From: Halomonas ventosae
GTDB taxonomy: Bacteria > Pseudomonadota > Gammaproteobacteria > Pseudomonadales > Halomonadaceae
DNA length: 64,000 nucleotides
Direction of reading: 5' to 3'
Assembly (NCBI RefSeq): GCF_004363555.1
Contig: NZ_SNZJ01000026.1
Location: 1-64,000 of the forward strand
Positions 22,788 through 32,109 of this stretch are shown one piece after another (position 1 is the stretch's first letter; each line of letters starts with the position of its first letter). Position numbers and translations under genes: made by a program. Below the pieces are notes generated by a model. That model saw only the letters and a program-made list of their open reading frames with translations. It had not been told where the DNA came from and searched no databases.

Positions 22788-23291
22788 TCAGCGGCGGCGC
22801 GCGGAGACCTCGGCGGATCGCAGTCGCACGGCGAGCTTGTCGAGGATGCCGTTGACGTACTTGTGCCCGTCGGTGGCGCCGAAGGACTTGGCCAGCTCGA
22901 CCCCCTCGTTGATCACCGCGCGATAGGGCACCTCGAGGCGACGCGAGAGCTCGTAGGCACCCAGGCGCAGGATCGCCAGCTCGATGGGATCGAGGTCCTC
23001 CAGGCGCCGGTCGAGCAGCGGCGCGATGGCGGCGTCGAGCTCACGGCGCTGGTCGGCCACGTTGTGCAGCAGCTCGTGGAAGAGCGCCAGGTCGGCGATC
23101 TCCATCACCTTGTGCCAGTTCTCGTGGTCCTCGAGATCGTCGTCGGCCACCTGGCTGCGGAACTCGGCCTCCACGGCGCTGATCGACTTGCCGGTCATCT
23201 GCCACTGGTAGAGGCCCTGCACCGCCAGCTCACGCGCCGCATGGCGGGACTGCTGGGCCTTCGACGGGGCCCGGGAGCGCTCGCCGCTCAT
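22788..23291 (-). CDS. nusB: transcription antitermination factor NusB
   Basis: 167-residue all-helical RNA-binding factor of the rRNA antitermination complex (with NusE/S10 and boxA RNA). Seen: [31 protein letters not shown], and [11 protein letters not shown] at the C-terminus. It is longer than E. coli NusB (139) through N- and C-terminal basic extensions. It overlaps ribH by 4 bases. Confidence 0.94.
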   Translation of the reverse strand: MSGERSRAPSKAQQSRHAARELAVQGLYQWQMTGKSISAVEAEFRSQVADDDLEDHENWHKVMEIADLALFHELLHNVADQRRELDAAIAPLLDRRLEDLDPIELAILRLGAYELSRRLEVPYRAVINEGVELAKSFGATDGHKYVNGILDKLAVRLRSAEVSARRR

Positions 23292-23788
23292 GCCTCACCC
23301 CCGTCGTCGGCATCGTCGCCGAAGCAGCGCAGCAGCGAGACCATCTCCATGGCCGCCATGGCCGCCTCGGCGCCCTTGTTGCCGGCCTTGGTGCCGGCGC
23401 GCTCGATGGCCTGCTCGATGGACTCGACGGTCAGCACGCCATTGGCCACCGGGGTGTCGAACTCCAGCTGAAGGTTGCCCATGGCGGTGTTGCAGCCGCC
23501 GGCGACGTACTCGAAGTGCGGGGTGCCGCCGCGGATCACCGCCCCAAGGGCGATCACCGCATCAGGGCGGGCTACCTGCAGCACGCGCTTGATGGCCAGC
23601 GGCAGCTCCCAGGCGCCGGGCACGTGGACGATATCGATGCCCTGCGGGTCGACGCCATGGCGCACCAGGCTGTCCACGGCGCCCTCGACCAGGCTGTCCA
23701 CCACATGATGATTGAAGCGGCCGACCACGATCACGTAGCGGCCATCGACGTCGACGAAGCTGCCTTCGACTTGGGAAATCGGTTGCAT
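23288..23788 (-). CDS. ribH: 6,7-dimethyl-8-ribityllumazine synthase
   Basis: 166-residue lumazine synthase that condenses DHBP and aminoribityluracil, the penultimate step of riboflavin synthesis. Motifs: [44 protein letters not shown] and [14 protein letters not shown]. The start ATG at 23786-23788 gives MQPISQVEG. It overlaps nusB by 4 bases and follows ribBA by about 80 bases. Confidence 0.95.
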   Translation of the reverse strand: MQPISQVEGSFVDVDGRYVIVVGRFNHHVVDSLVEGAVDSLVRHGVDPQGIDIVHVPGAWELPLAIKRVLQVARPDAVIALGAVIRGGTPHFEYVAGGCNTAMGNLQLEFDTPVANGVLTVESIEQAIERAGTKAGNKGAEAAMAAMEMVSLLRCFGDDADDGGEA

Positions 23789-23869
23789 GGTTCTGTGTCC
23801 TGAGAGATCCGGGGCTTGAGGGTCCGGCAGGCATGACCGGGGGGCCATGCCACGATATGAAAGGCGGCG

Positions 23870-25033
23870 CTAGTTGTCGCCCTGCCCGGCAGTCGCCTGC
23901 TCGCCGGGCTCCAGTCGTTCCACCACCTCGAGGTCGAAGCCGGAGAGGGCCGAGAACTTCCAGGGCGAGCTCAGCAGACGCATCCTGCCCACCCCCAGGT
24001 GGCGCAGGATCTGCGAGCCGGTGCCGATGGTCAGGTAGTTGCCGGCGCCATCGGAGTCGCTGGTGCGCGGCGGCCGCCGGCGCTCGAGGAACACCTCGAG
24101 CATGGCATGGAGGTCCTGGCGCGGACGCCCGTCGTCGAGCAGCACGAAGACGCCGTGCTCGGCCTGCGCCACCTCGGCGACCGCCTGCTGGGCGGTCCAG
24201 CTCGGCTTGTCGCCCTTCTGCAGGGCGAGCAGGTCGCGCATCGGGTTGGCCAGGTGCACGCGAACCGTGGTCAGCGCCTCGGGGTGCGGATGGCCCTTGA
24301 CCAGCGCCAGGTGATGGGCGCCCTGGATGCTGTCGCGGAAGACGTGCAGGTTGAGCTCGCCGAAGGCGGTCTGCACCGGGGTCGACTCCACCGGCTGCAC
24401 GGTCTGCTCGTTGTGGATGCGGTAGTGGATCAGGTCGGCGATGGTGCCCATCTTCAGGCCATGCTCGACGGCGAAGCGCTCGAGCTCCGCCCGGCGGGCC
24501 ATGCTGCCGTCCTCGTTCATGACCTCGCAGATCACGCCGCTGGGATCGAGGCCGGCCAGGGCGGAGAGGTCGCAGGCCGCCTCGGTATGGCCGGCGCGTC
24601 GCAGCACTCCGCCGGGCTCGGCCATCAGCGGGAAGATGTGGCCGGGCTGGACGATGTCGGCGGCCACCGCGTCACGGGCGACCGCGGCGCGCACGGTGCG
24701 CGCCCGGTCGGCGGCGGAGATACCGGTGGTCACACCCTCGGCGGCCTCGATGGAGAGGGTGAACTTGGTCCCGAAGCCGGAGCCGTTGTCGCGCACCATC
24801 AGCGGCAGCTGGAGACGCTCGCAGCGCTCGCGGGTCATCGGCAGGCAGATCAGGCCCCTGGCGTGGCGCGCCATGAAGTTGATGTGCTCGGCCTCGACCT
24901 TCTCGGCGGCCATGATGATGTCGCCTTCGTTCTCGCGATCCTCGTCATCCATCAGGATCACCATCCGGCCCTGACGAATGTCCTCGACCAGTTCTTCGAT
25001 GGGGGCCAGGCCCCCGGATGAGGAGTGCACCAT
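23870..25033 (-). CDS. ribBA: DHBP synthase with degenerate GTP cyclohydrolase II domain (RibBA-type)
   Basis: 387 residues. The N-terminal half (about 1-205) is a complete 3,4-dihydroxy-2-butanone-4-phosphate synthase: [29 protein letters not shown] and GHTEAACDL. The C-terminal half resembles RibA ([31 protein letters not shown]) but has none of the three zinc-binding cysteines of the GTP cyclohydrolase II motif, so it is probably inactive there. Such RibB-with-RibA-like-tail proteins occur in pseudomonads and relatives, so a separate ribA is expected elsewhere. No FMN riboswitch was found upstream. Confidence 0.92.
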   Translation of the reverse strand: MVHSSSGGLAPIEELVEDIRQGRMVILMDDEDRENEGDIIMAAEKVEAEHINFMARHARGLICLPMTRERCERLQLPLMVRDNGSGFGTKFTLSIEAAEGVTTGISAADRARTVRAAVARDAVAADIVQPGHIFPLMAEPGGVLRRAGHTEAACDLSALAGLDPSGVICEVMNEDGSMARRAELERFAVEHGLKMGTIADLIHYRIHNEQTVQPVESTPVQTAFGELNLHVFRDSIQGAHHLALVKGHPHPEALTTVRVHLANPMRDLLALQKGDKPSWTAQQAVAEVAQAEHGVFVLLDDGRPRQDLHAMLEVFLERRRPPRTSDSDGAGNYLTIGTGSQILRHLGVGRMRLLSSPWKFSALSGFDLEVVERLEPGEQATAGQGDN

Positions 25034-25307
25034 GGAGTCTCCATTGATTCAGCGTGGTGGCTGTCGTCATCCGACGACGAGCGGGTCGCCATCGGGCGTC
25101 GCCACCTCGAAACCGCGTCAGGGTACCGTGGCGCGTCGACGGGCGCCAGTAAACAGCCCTGTCGCTGGGCGCAAGTTCATCCAACTCGGAGCTGACCCGG
25201 CAACAGGTCTACGAGGAGGCGCTGTGAACCCATCCTTGGGCGCTACCGACGCCATCCATGGCGTAGGACCTCCTCTGCGACCTGTCCCCGGCGCTCCTCG
25301 CACAAGG
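25034..25307. other. gene-free junction where ribE would be expected
   Basis: 274 bases between ribD and ribBA. The part nearest ribD holds a fold-back repeat (25203-25285). The rest (25034-25202) is non-coding, with no FMN riboswitch and no long open frame on either strand. In the pseudomonad arrangement this slot holds riboflavin synthase. A promoter for ribBA-ribH-nusB-thiL-pgpA may lie here, but no clear -35/-10 pair was seen. Confidence 0.6.
25203..25285 (+). repeat. copy B of dispersed fold-back repeat, with terminal inverted arms
   Basis: An 83-base element with 17-base imperfect terminal inverted repeats: ACAGGTCTACGAGGAGG pairs with CCTCCTCTGCGACCTGT at 14 of 17 positions. Its interior contains a hairpin CGCCAT-CC-ATGGCG. 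Bases 25212-25271 match copy A (83-142, opposite strand) at 52 of 60 positions. It carries no gene and ends 22 bases beyond the ribD stop, so its RNA hairpin could act as a ribD-distal stabiliser or terminator. Confidence 0.8.
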
Positions 25308-26456
25308 TCACTGCGATGTCTGCGTACGCCGCCGTAGCCGGGCGGTGATGCGCCAGTCGCTGCCCACGGCGCGGATATCGAGGATCTCCAGTCCCTTCTG
25401 CTGGGCCATCAGGGTCAGGCCCGGCAGCTCGAAGAGCGGACGGGCCTCACCGCCGAGCAGGGTCGGCGCCACGAACAGCTGCATCTCGTCGATCAGGCCG
25501 GCCTGGAGCATGGCACCGGCCAGCGTCGCCCCGGTTTCCAGCAGCACCTCGTTGGCCTGCTCGGCCTCGGCCAGGTGGCGCAGCAGGGCGTCGAGGTCGA
25601 CGCGGCCGTCGGGGCCCGCGTCCATCGCCACCACCTCGGCGCCGGCGGCCTGGAGCCGCTCGCGCCGCTCGGGGTCGTGGTCGCCCAGGGTGGCCACCAG
25701 GGTGCGGCCGGGTTCGCGCAGGCAGGCCGCGGCCAGGGGCAGGCGCAGCCGGGAGTCCACCACCACGCGCAGCGGCTGGCGGGCAGCGAGCGCCTCGCCC
25801 TCGGGCAGCTCGAGCTGCTCGGGGCGCACGGTGAGCCGCGCGTTGTCGAAGATGATCGACTCGACCCCGGTGAGGATGGCGCTGGAGCGGGCACGCAGGC
25901 GCTGCACCTCGCGGCGGGCCTGGGGCCCGGTGATCCACTGGGACTCACCGGAGCGCATGGCGGTGCGGCCGTCGAGGCTCATGGCCATCTTCAGGCGCAC
26001 GAAGGGCCGGCCGTGGGACATGCGCATCACGAAACCGGGATTGAGCGCCAGCGCCTCCTCCTCGAGCAGGCCCACCGCCACCTCGATGCCGGCGGCACGC
26101 AGCCGGGCAATGCCCCGGCCGGCAACCCGGGGGTTGGGGTCCTGCATGGCCACCACCACCCGCGTCACGCCGGCCTCGACCAGCGCCAGGGCACAGGGGC
26201 CGGTGCGCCCCTGATGGGAGCAGGGCTCCAGGGTCACGTAGGCGGTGGCGCCGCGGGCCTGCTCCCCCGCCGCTCGCAGGGCGTGGATCTCGGCATGGGG
26301 CTCGCCGGCCCGCTCATGCCAGCCCTCGCCGACCACCCGGCCATTCTTGACCAGCACGCAGCCCACCCGGGGGTTGGGGTCGGTGGTATAGCGCCCGCGG
26401 CGCGCCAGCGTCAGGGCGCGCGCCATCCAGGTCTCGGGGAAGGCATGCTGCGCCAT
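25308..26456 (-). CDS. ribD: bifunctional pyrimidine deaminase/reductase RibD
   Basis: 382 residues. The N-terminal deaminase has zinc ligands His54 (HAE motif), Cys79 and Cys88 (PCSHQGRTGPC). The C-terminal NADPH reductase domain contains VRLKMAMSLDGRTA and later NEVLLETGATLAGAML. It converts the GTP-derived pyrimidine to 5-amino-6-ribitylamino-uracil phosphate. The start ATG overlaps the nrdR stop (TGATG), and the fold-back repeat follows its stop. Confidence 0.95.
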   Translation of the reverse strand: MAQHAFPETWMARALTLARRGRYTTDPNPRVGCVLVKNGRVVGEGWHERAGEPHAEIHALRAAGEQARGATAYVTLEPCSHQGRTGPCALALVEAGVTRVVVAMQDPNPRVAGRGIARLRAAGIEVAVGLLEEEALALNPGFVMRMSHGRPFVRLKMAMSLDGRTAMRSGESQWITGPQARREVQRLRARSSAILTGVESIIFDNARLTVRPEQLELPEGEALAARQPLRVVVDSRLRLPLAAACLREPGRTLVATLGDHDPERRERLQAAGAEVVAMDAGPDGRVDLDALLRHLAEAEQANEVLLETGATLAGAMLQAGLIDEMQLFVAPTLLGGEARPLFELPGLTLMAQQKGLEILDIRAVGSDWRITARLRRRTQTSQ

Positions 26457-26941
26457 CAGGAGGCTCCCGACGGGTCCGTGGGGAAGCCGGGTTCCTGGGC
26501 CAGACGGTCGATCTCGGCGCGGAACTCGTCGATGTCCTGGAAGCTGCGATAGACCGAGGCGAAGCGGATGTAGGCCACCTGGTCGAGGCGCTTGAGGGCC
26601 TGCATCACCTCCTCGCCGATGTCTCGGGCATGGATCTCGCGCTCGCCACGGGCGCGCAGGTTCTGGCGTATCCGCTCCACCGCCGCCTCGATGGACTCGG
26701 CGCTGACCGGTCGCTTCTCCAGCGCCCGCAGCATGCCGGCGCGCAGCTTGGCCTCGTCGAACACCTCCCGCGTGCCATCGGACTTGATCACTCGCGGCAT
26801 CACCAGCTCGGCGGTCTCGTAGGTGGTGAAGCGCTCGCCGCAGGCCGCGCACTGGCGCCGCCGCCGTACCTGGTCGCCATCCGCCACCAGCCGAGAGTCG
26901 GTCACGCGCGTGTCGTTGGCGCCACAGAAGGGGCAATGCAT
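26456..26941 (-). CDS. nrdR: transcriptional repressor NrdR
   Basis: 161-residue repressor of ribonucleotide reductase genes. N-terminal zinc ribbon: Cys3-x-x-Cys6 and Cys31-x-x-Cys34, with VTDSR and RRRRQC between. The ATP-cone follows ([16 protein letters not shown]). The start ATG at 26939-26941 gives MHCPFCGAN. It leads the nrdR-ribD operon and is divergent from the GH13_18 gene across 142 bases. Confidence 0.95.
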   Translation of the reverse strand: MHCPFCGANDTRVTDSRLVADGDQVRRRRQCAACGERFTTYETAELVMPRVIKSDGTREVFDEAKLRAGMLRALEKRPVSAESIEAAVERIRQNLRARGEREIHARDIGEEVMQALKRLDQVAYIRFASVYRSFQDIDEFRAEIDRLAQEPGFPTDPSGAS

Positions 26942-27083
26942 AGGGATAACCCGAGGTCGTTGGAAAGGCTGTCGCCGCATTGTAACGGTTCGCGAGGAGA
27001 GCGCCCAGCGACGCAGCGCCGCCCCGAGATGGCACGCGACCTGCAAGGGAGTGGCATTCCCTGGCCGACCACCGGAGCCCACC

Positions 27084-28919
27084 ATGCCCCTGCCCCGCTC
27101 CCTCGCCCACCCCCTGGACGAGGCCGCCTTCGGCGCCCGCGCCCGCGAGCACCTCGACCTGCTCTACGGGCCCCGCCGGGAGGAGGTGCTGCGCCGTCTG
27201 ATGACGCTGCTCTCGCACCATCGCGGTGCCATGCCCTCCGCTGGGACGCCAGGCGACGCCCCCTTGTGGAGCGAGCGAGACCAGTGGCTGATCGCCTACG
27301 GCGACAGCCTGCTCGACGGCGACACCCCGCCCCTGGCGGTGCTCCATGACTTCCTCGCGGCACGCCTGCCCGACAGCTTCAGCGGCGTGCATGTGCTGCC
27401 CTTCTTTCCCTGGAGCAGCGACGACGGTTTCTCGGTGATCCACTACCGGGAAGTGGACCCGGCCCTGGGCGACTGGCGCCACCTGCGCCGGCTGGCCGAA
27501 CGCGGGGACCTGATCGTCGACCTGGTGCTGAACCATGTCTCCCGGGAGTCGCTGTGGTTCGTCGACTACCTCTCCGGCAGCCTGCCGGGGCGCGACTACT
27601 TCATCGAGATGGACCCGGCCACCGACCTCTCCGCGGTGGTGCGGCCGCGCAGCTCCCCGCTGCTGGTGCCGGTGCCGACCCGCCGCGGCACGCGCCACCT
27701 CTGGGCGACCTTCTCCGAGGACCAGATCGACCTGAACTTCGCCAATCCCGACGTGCTGCTGGAATTCATCGGCATCCTGCTCTTCTACCTGGCGCAGGGC
27801 GCAAGGGTGATCCGCCTGGACGCCATCGCCTTCCTGTGGAAGGTGCCCGGCACGCCCTGTGTCCACCTGCCCGAGACCCATGAGGTGGTGCGCCTGCTGC
27901 GGGCCGTGGTCGACCACATGGCGCCGGGCACCCTGCTGCTGACCGAGACCAACGTGCCCCACCGGGAGAACCTCAGCTACCTTGGTCTGCATCGCCTTTC
28001 AGGCGGGGGTCTGGAGCGTCATTCAGACGGGGGACTCGATCGGCGCTCAGACGGGCAGGAAGAGGGTACGGAAGTCCCGGACGAGGCGCACCTGGTCTAC
28101 CAGTTCCCCCTCCCGCCGCTGCTGCTGCATACCCTCACCAGCGGCGAGGCGGCCACCCTCGCCCGCTGGCTGGAGAGCCTGCCCGACCTGCCGCCAGGGT
28201 GCAGCTACGTCAACTTCACCGCCAGCCATGACGGCATCGGCGTCCGCCCGCTGGAGGGCTGGCTGCCGGACCACGAGGTCGAGGCCCTGCTGGAGCTGAT
28301 GCACCGCTTCGGCGGGTTCGTCAGCATGCGCACCGACTCCCGGGGCCAGGACATCCCCTACGAGATCAACATCACCTGGTTCGAGGCCATGAAGGGCACC
28401 CGCCGGGGGGCCGACCCCTGGCAGGTGGAGCGCTTCCTGTGCAGCCAGCACCTGATGCTGGCCCTGCAGGGCATTCCCGCCCTCTACGTGCATTCACTGA
28501 CCGCCACCCTCAACGACCTGGAGGGGGTCGAGCGCAGCGGCCGCCTGCGGGCGATCAACCGCCGCCGCTGGCAGCGCCGCGAGCTCGAGGAGCTGCTCGA
28601 CAGCCGCAACACGCCGACCCGCGAGGTGTTCCTGGCCCTGACGCGTCGCCTGGCGGTGCGCCGCCGGGAGCCCTGCTTCCATCCGGACGCGCCCCAGCGC
28701 GTGGTGCCCGCCCCGCCGGCGCTGCTGGTGGTGGAGCGAGGGCCACTGCCCGATGGCCGACGCCTGCTGGCGATCCACAACGTCACCGACCGGCGCCAGC
28801 CGCTCGAGCTGGACGTTCTCGACGGCCCCGGCTGGATCGACCTGCTGGAGGATGTGCCCTGGACGCGGGAAGCGAGCCTGGCCCCCTACCGCAGCCTGTG
28901 GCTGCTGGCTCCGGGCTGA
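27084..28919 (+). CDS. GH13 subfamily-18 sugar phosphorylase (sucrose / glucosylglycerate / glucosylglycerol phosphorylase type)
   Basis: 611-residue alpha-amylase-fold enzyme. The likely nucleophile Asp246 lies in [12 protein letters not shown], the acid/base Glu288 in LLTETNVPH, and the transition-state Asp383 in [26 protein letters not shown] near 102-118 is typical of sucrose-phosphorylase relatives. These enzymes reversibly phosphorolyse alpha-glucosides such as sucrose, glucosylglycerate or glucosylglycerol. With gpgS-gpgP in the same window, glucosylglycerate is the best guess for substrate. Residues about 302-332 are an extra Gly/Arg/Asp-rich loop with an 8-residue tandem repeat right after the acid/base region. 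The start ATG at 27084 gives [16 protein letters not shown]. Confidence 0.82.
   Translation: MPLPRSLAHPLDEAAFGARAREHLDLLYGPRREEVLRRLMTLLSHHRGAMPSAGTPGDAPLWSERDQWLIAYGDSLLDGDTPPLAVLHDFLAARLPDSFSGVHVLPFFPWSSDDGFSVIHYREVDPALGDWRHLRRLAERGDLIVDLVLNHVSRESLWFVDYLSGSLPGRDYFIEMDPATDLSAVVRPRSSPLLVPVPTRRGTRHLWATFSEDQIDLNFANPDVLLEFIGILLFYLAQGARVIRLDAIAFLWKVPGTPCVHLPETHEVVRLLRAVVDHMAPGTLLLTETNVPHRENLSYLGLHRLSGGGLERHSDGGLDRRSDGQEEGTEVPDEAHLVYQFPLPPLLLHTLTSGEAATLARWLESLPDLPPGCSYVNFTASHDGIGVRPLEGWLPDHEVEALLELMHRFGGFVSMRTDSRGQDIPYEINITWFEAMKGTRRGADPWQVERFLCSQHLMLALQGIPALYVHSLTATLNDLEGVERSGRLRAINRRRWQRRELEELLDSRNTPTREVFLALTRRLAVRRREPCFHPDAPQRVVPAPPALLVVERGPLPDGRRLLAIHNVTDRRQPLELDVLDGPGWIDLLEDVPWTREASLAPYRSLWLLAPG
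28008..28055 (+). repeat. in-frame 24-base tandem repeat in the GH13_18 gene
   Basis: Two adjacent 24-base units encode GLERHSDG (residues 309-316) and GLDRRSDG (317-324). They sit in a loop of about 30 residues absent from typical relatives, where the acid/base strand is followed almost directly by DEAHLVYQF. The reading frame is kept. Confidence 0.75.
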
Positions 28920-29384
28920 TCAGTGCCCCGCGTGCTCGCCATCATCCTGCATCTCCATGGGCTGCACCCGCTCGACCGGGGCCTCGACGGTCAGGGTCTC
29001 GCCGTTGTCGAGGGTCAGGGTGAGCTCGACGCTCTCGCCCTCGACCGGGATCCTGGCCAGTTCGAAGAGCATCAGGTGCCAGCCGCCGGGCGCCAGCCGC
29101 ACGGTCTCGCCGGCAGGCACCGGGATCGTCTCGACCTGACGCATCTGCATCACGCCATCCACCATCACGTGGTTGTGAAGCTCCAGGCTGCCGGCCAGGG
29201 GCGAGCTGCCCCCGACCAGCGCCAGGTCCGTCTCGCCCGGGTTGGTCAGTGCCATGAAGGCGGCGGTGGTCGGCGACCCCGGCGGCACCGCCCGCACCCG
29301 GGCCTCCTCAACGGTGAGGGACTGGGCCAGGGCAGTGGCGCTGAACAGCGAGAACAGGACCAGCGGCAGGGCTGCGATGCGCAT
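28920..29384 (-). CDS. PCuAC-type periplasmic copper chaperone
   Basis: 154-residue exported protein. Signal peptide MRIAALPLVLFSLFSATALA, then a cupredoxin-like domain with the H-M-x10-M-x21-H-x-M copper motif seen as His70/His72, Met81, and His103-x-Met105, and a His/Asp/Glu-rich tail ending EHAGH. The family delivers Cu(I) to cytochrome oxidase CuA/CuB sites. The start at 29384 is chosen to begin the signal peptide; ATG at 29399 would add five residues. Its stop abuts the convergent GH13_18 stop, so the two transcripts overlap at their ends. Confidence 0.88.
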   Translation of the reverse strand: MRIAALPLVLFSLFSATALAQSLTVEEARVRAVPPGSPTTAAFMALTNPGETDLALVGGSSPLAGSLELHNHVMVDGVMQMRQVETIPVPAGETVRLAPGGWHLMLFELARIPVEGESVELTLTLDNGETLTVEAPVERVQPMEMQDDGEHAGH

Positions 29385-29603
29385 GTCGGTCGACTCCATG
29401 GGCTCAAGGGAACGCATCGAGCTTACCCTGCCTCGCCGTTGACGGGGAGCGGGCTGCGACATCGCGTCCCGCCGGCGGGGGCAGGCATTAATCCATGGCT
29501 AATGGGCGCGTGGCAGGATGGGAACTCTCGGCCCCCCAGCGGGTCCCCACGACACCCCCTGGCGACGTTCCTTCATGACAGTTCTTCATCACAGGATAAC
29601 GCA

Positions 29604-30368
29604 ATGCGCTCTCTCCCCCTCTCCCTGACGGCCGGCCTGATCACGCTCTCGCTGACCTCGGCGCTCGCCGCCGAGGAGCACTGGCCGGCCCCGGTCCAGG
29701 CCCTGGTGGACCAGGGCCTGGAGATCCACGGCGAGTTCGCGGCCCCGGGCGGCCTCAGCGGCTACGCCGCCAGCCACCGGGGTCGCGAGATGGCCGTCTA
29801 CCTCACGCCGGACGGCGACCATGCCGTGGTCGGCACCCTGCTCGACGCCGAGGGCAACGACCTCTCCGCCGCGCCACTGGACGAGCACGTGCGCAGAGTC
29901 CAGGAGGCCGAGGTGTGGAAGCAGCTCGAGGAGAGCCACTGGATCCAGGACGGCGACCCACAGGCAGGGCGCGTGATCTACACCTTCACCGACCCCAACT
30001 GCCCCTACTGCGCCCGCTTCCACGACCAGAGCCGCCCCTGGGTCGAGGCCGGCGAGGTGCAGCTGCGCCACATCATGGTCGGCATCCTGAAGAGCGACAG
30101 CCCGGCCAAGGCGGCTGCGCTGCTCGGCGCCGAGGATCCCGCCGCGGCCCTGCAGGCACACCAGGAGAGCGACAGTGGCATCGCCGCCTCCGCCCAGTCC
30201 CGCGAGATCGAGGAGCAGGTCTATGCCAACAACCAGCTCTTCGAGGGCCTGGGACTGATGGCCACGCCCACCACCTACTACCGCAACGAGGCCGGCCGCC
30301 TGGATAAGGTCGAGGGAGCGCCAGACGAGGCGCGCCTCGAGGCGATGATGGGCTCGCCGCGCCCCTGA
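29604..30368 (+). CDS. dsbG: thiol:disulfide interchange protein DsbG-like
   Basis: 254-residue periplasmic protein. Signal peptide about 1-22 (ends LAA), an N-terminal dimerisation-type region, then a thioredoxin domain with Cys133-Pro-Tyr-Cys136 (FTDPNCPYC) and a cis-proline loop ATPTTYY. CPYC matches DsbG rather than DsbC (CGYC). DsbG reduces sulfenylated or mis-paired cysteines in the periplasm. AGGATA precedes the ATG at 29604. The 219-base gap upstream, shared with the divergent PCuAC gene, holds nothing else recognised. Confidence 0.88.
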   Translation: MRSLPLSLTAGLITLSLTSALAAEEHWPAPVQALVDQGLEIHGEFAAPGGLSGYAASHRGREMAVYLTPDGDHAVVGTLLDAEGNDLSAAPLDEHVRRVQEAEVWKQLEESHWIQDGDPQAGRVIYTFTDPNCPYCARFHDQSRPWVEAGEVQLRHIMVGILKSDSPAKAAALLGAEDPAAALQAHQESDSGIAASAQSREIEEQVYANNQLFEGLGLMATPTTYYRNEAGRLDKVEGAPDEARLEAMMGSPRP

Positions 30369-30398
30369 CGCCGCTGCCCACACTTCCCTGCCACGCAA

Positions 30399-30431
30399 AC
30401 GGGCCCCGCTGCCATCGGTAGCGGGGCCCGT
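30399..30431. terminator. bidirectional hairpin terminator between dsbG and tsdA
   Basis: Perfect 12-bp stem ACGGGCCCCGCT / AGCGGGGCCCGT with a 9-base loop, between the convergent stops of dsbG and tsdA. The minus-strand side is followed by TTTGCG. Confidence 0.82.
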
Positions 30432-30451
30432 CGCGTCGTCACCGGAGCGGA

Positions 30452-31417
30452 TCAGCCGTCGAGGGGAGTCGGGTTCTCGCCGAAGTCGGCATGGTCGCCC
30501 AGGCGACGGCCGTCGATCTCGTCCCCGTAGAACCCATGGTGGTTGTGGAAGATCTCGTCGGTCTCGTCCACGGACTCCAGGGTGCGGCGCCGCGGGTCCT
30601 GGGGCCGTTCGTGGCTGTTGATGAAGGCCGCCACGTCCCAGGCCTGCTGGTCGGAGAGCGAGTAGGGCTTGCCCAGCGGCATGTTGGCCTTGATGAAGTT
30701 GGCGGCGGTATTCACCCGGTGCATGCCGGCGCCCCAGTTGTAGGCCCCGTCGCCCCACAGCGGCGGGAAGACCTGTCGCTCGCCGACCTTCTGGCCCTGG
30801 CCCTCCTCACCGTGGCAGACCGCGCACTGCTGGGCATACACCTCGGCACCGCGCTCGCGGTCGGCGCCCTGCTCGGTCTCCTCGAGCTTGGGATAGCCGC
30901 GACCCGGCATCGACTCGTTGATCGGCGCGCCAGTGGCCATCCAGTGCAGGTAGGTCTGCATGGCGACCAGCGGCTCGCTGCCGTACTCCGGCGGCTTGCC
31001 GTTCATGGAGTAGGTGAAGCAGCCCTGGATGCGCTCGGCCAGGGTATTGACCTTGTCGTTCTTGCCCCGATAGGCCGGGTAGACGCCGAAGGAGGCCCAC
31101 ATCGGCGCCGAGTTGGCGAGCCGGCCGGCATCGAGGTGGCAGTTCGCGCAGTTCTGGTCGTTGAAGACGTACTCGCCGCGCAGTGCCTGGGTGTTGACGA
31201 AGAGGTCGCGGCCCTTGCGCACCATCTCCCCGTACTGGTTGTCGGGGATGTCGCGCTCGTGGGGTGGCTGGAAGGTGATCTCGCCCTCGGGAGCCTCGGG
31301 CAACGGGACCTGGTAGTCGCGCTCGGTCGCGTCGTCCTGGGCAACCGCGGCCAGGGAGAGGCTCAGGGCCGAGGCCAGGGTGCCGGCGATCAGCAGGTGG
31401 GATGTGCGCTGGTTCAT
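30452..31417 (-). CDS. tsdA: TsdA-like dihaem thiosulfate dehydrogenase
   Basis: 321-residue exported dihaem cytochrome c. Signal peptide about 1-27; haem motifs Cys90-Ala-Asn-Cys-His94 and Cys198-Ala-Val-Cys-His202. Cys133 in GCFTYSMNGK matches the unusual haem-ligating cysteine of TsdA enzymes, next to VAMQTYLHWMATGAP. TsdA oxidises two thiosulfates to tetrathionate in the periplasm. It is overlapped 4 bases by tsdB upstream and ends the operon regulator-kinase-tsdB-tsdA. SoxA-like function is less likely because of the Cys-ligand and SMNGK context. Confidence 0.85.
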   Translation of the reverse strand: MNQRTSHLLIAGTLASALSLSLAAVAQDDATERDYQVPLPEAPEGEITFQPPHERDIPDNQYGEMVRKGRDLFVNTQALRGEYVFNDQNCANCHLDAGRLANSAPMWASFGVYPAYRGKNDKVNTLAERIQGCFTYSMNGKPPEYGSEPLVAMQTYLHWMATGAPINESMPGRGYPKLEETEQGADRERGAEVYAQQCAVCHGEEGQGQKVGERQVFPPLWGDGAYNWGAGMHRVNTAANFIKANMPLGKPYSLSDQQAWDVAAFINSHERPQDPRRRTLESVDETDEIFHNHHGFYGDEIDGRRLGDHADFGENPTPLDG

Positions 31418-32109
31418 TGACCGTCCTCCTCTTGCGCCCGGGTCTCTCGCTCGGCGATGCGCTCCGGCAGGGTGGCGTAGTAGTCGGCGATCATCGCGAC
31501 CTGCTCCTCGTCGAGCCGCTCGGCGATGCCCACCATCAGGTCGTTGGGGTCGTTGTGGCGCTTGCCGTCGCGCCACGCCTCGAGCTGGCTGACGATATAG
31601 CCCGCGTGCTGGCCCGCCAGCGGCGGGAAGGTGGCGCCGACGCCCTGGCCATTGGGGCCGTGGCACTGGCTGCAGGCCGGGATCATCTTGCCCTCGGCCC
31701 AGTCACCGCGCTCGGCCAGCCACTCGGCCTCGTCGGTCGGATCGGCGGCACGGTAGGCAGTGGGCAGTTCCGGCCAGGGCTCCATCTCGGCGTAGTAGAC
31801 CGCCACATCGGCGATCTGCTGGTCGTCCAGCATGTTGGCAAAGGCCATCATGGTGGCACTCTCGCGCCGTCCTTCCTTGATGTCATGCAGCTGCTTGGCG
31901 ATGTACTCCGCCGGCAGCCCCGCCAGGCGCGGCCAGGACTCGCCCTGGGGGTTGTTCATGCCCATGCCGTCGGCCTGGTGGCAGGCCACGCAGGCACCGG
32001 CCGCCTGCTGGCCGCGCTCGGCATCGCCCTCCAGGGCCTGGGCCTGACCGGCGGCCAGGCCCAGGCCCAGCAGCAGGCCGAGCCCGCTCGCGATCCTCAT
32101 GCTCGTCAT
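31414..32109 (-). CDS. tsdB: TsdB-like dihaem cytochrome c4, electron acceptor
   Basis: 231-residue exported cytochrome c4-type protein. Signal peptide about 1-25; haem motifs Cys40-Val-Ala-Cys-His44 and Cys146-Ser-Gln-Cys-His150, with YIAKQL and YIVSQLEAWRDGKR repeated around each haem. In tsdBA organisms such a c4 accepts electrons from TsdA and passes them to oxidase. It overlaps both the kinase gene (4 bases) and tsdA (4 bases), so all three are translationally coupled. Confidence 0.85.
   Translation of the reverse strand: MTSMRIASGLGLLLGLGLAAGQAQALEGDAERGQQAAGACVACHQADGMGMNNPQGESWPRLAGLPAEYIAKQLHDIKEGRRESATMMAFANMLDDQQIADVAVYYAEMEPWPELPTAYRAADPTDEAEWLAERGDWAEGKMIPACSQCHGPNGQGVGATFPPLAGQHAGYIVSQLEAWRDGKRHNDPNDLMVGIAERLDEEQVAMIADYYATLPERIAERETRAQEEDGQ

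Noticed and set aside
25034-25307. FMN riboswitch before ribBA
   Set aside because: None of the conserved RFN-element blocks appear; the structured part is the fold-back repeat shared with 83-142.
24978-25337. Small plus-strand gene across the ribD-ribBA gap (including the frame MNPSLGATDAIHG in the repeat)
   Set aside because: The frame comes from the repeat sequence itself and is not shared with copy A as a translated product; no ribosome-binding context is convincing.
30452-31417. SoxA or cytochrome oxidase subunit for the dihaem protein
   Set aside because: The GCFTYSMNGK ligand-cysteine context and the partner c4 gene fit TsdA better, and no sox genes are nearby.
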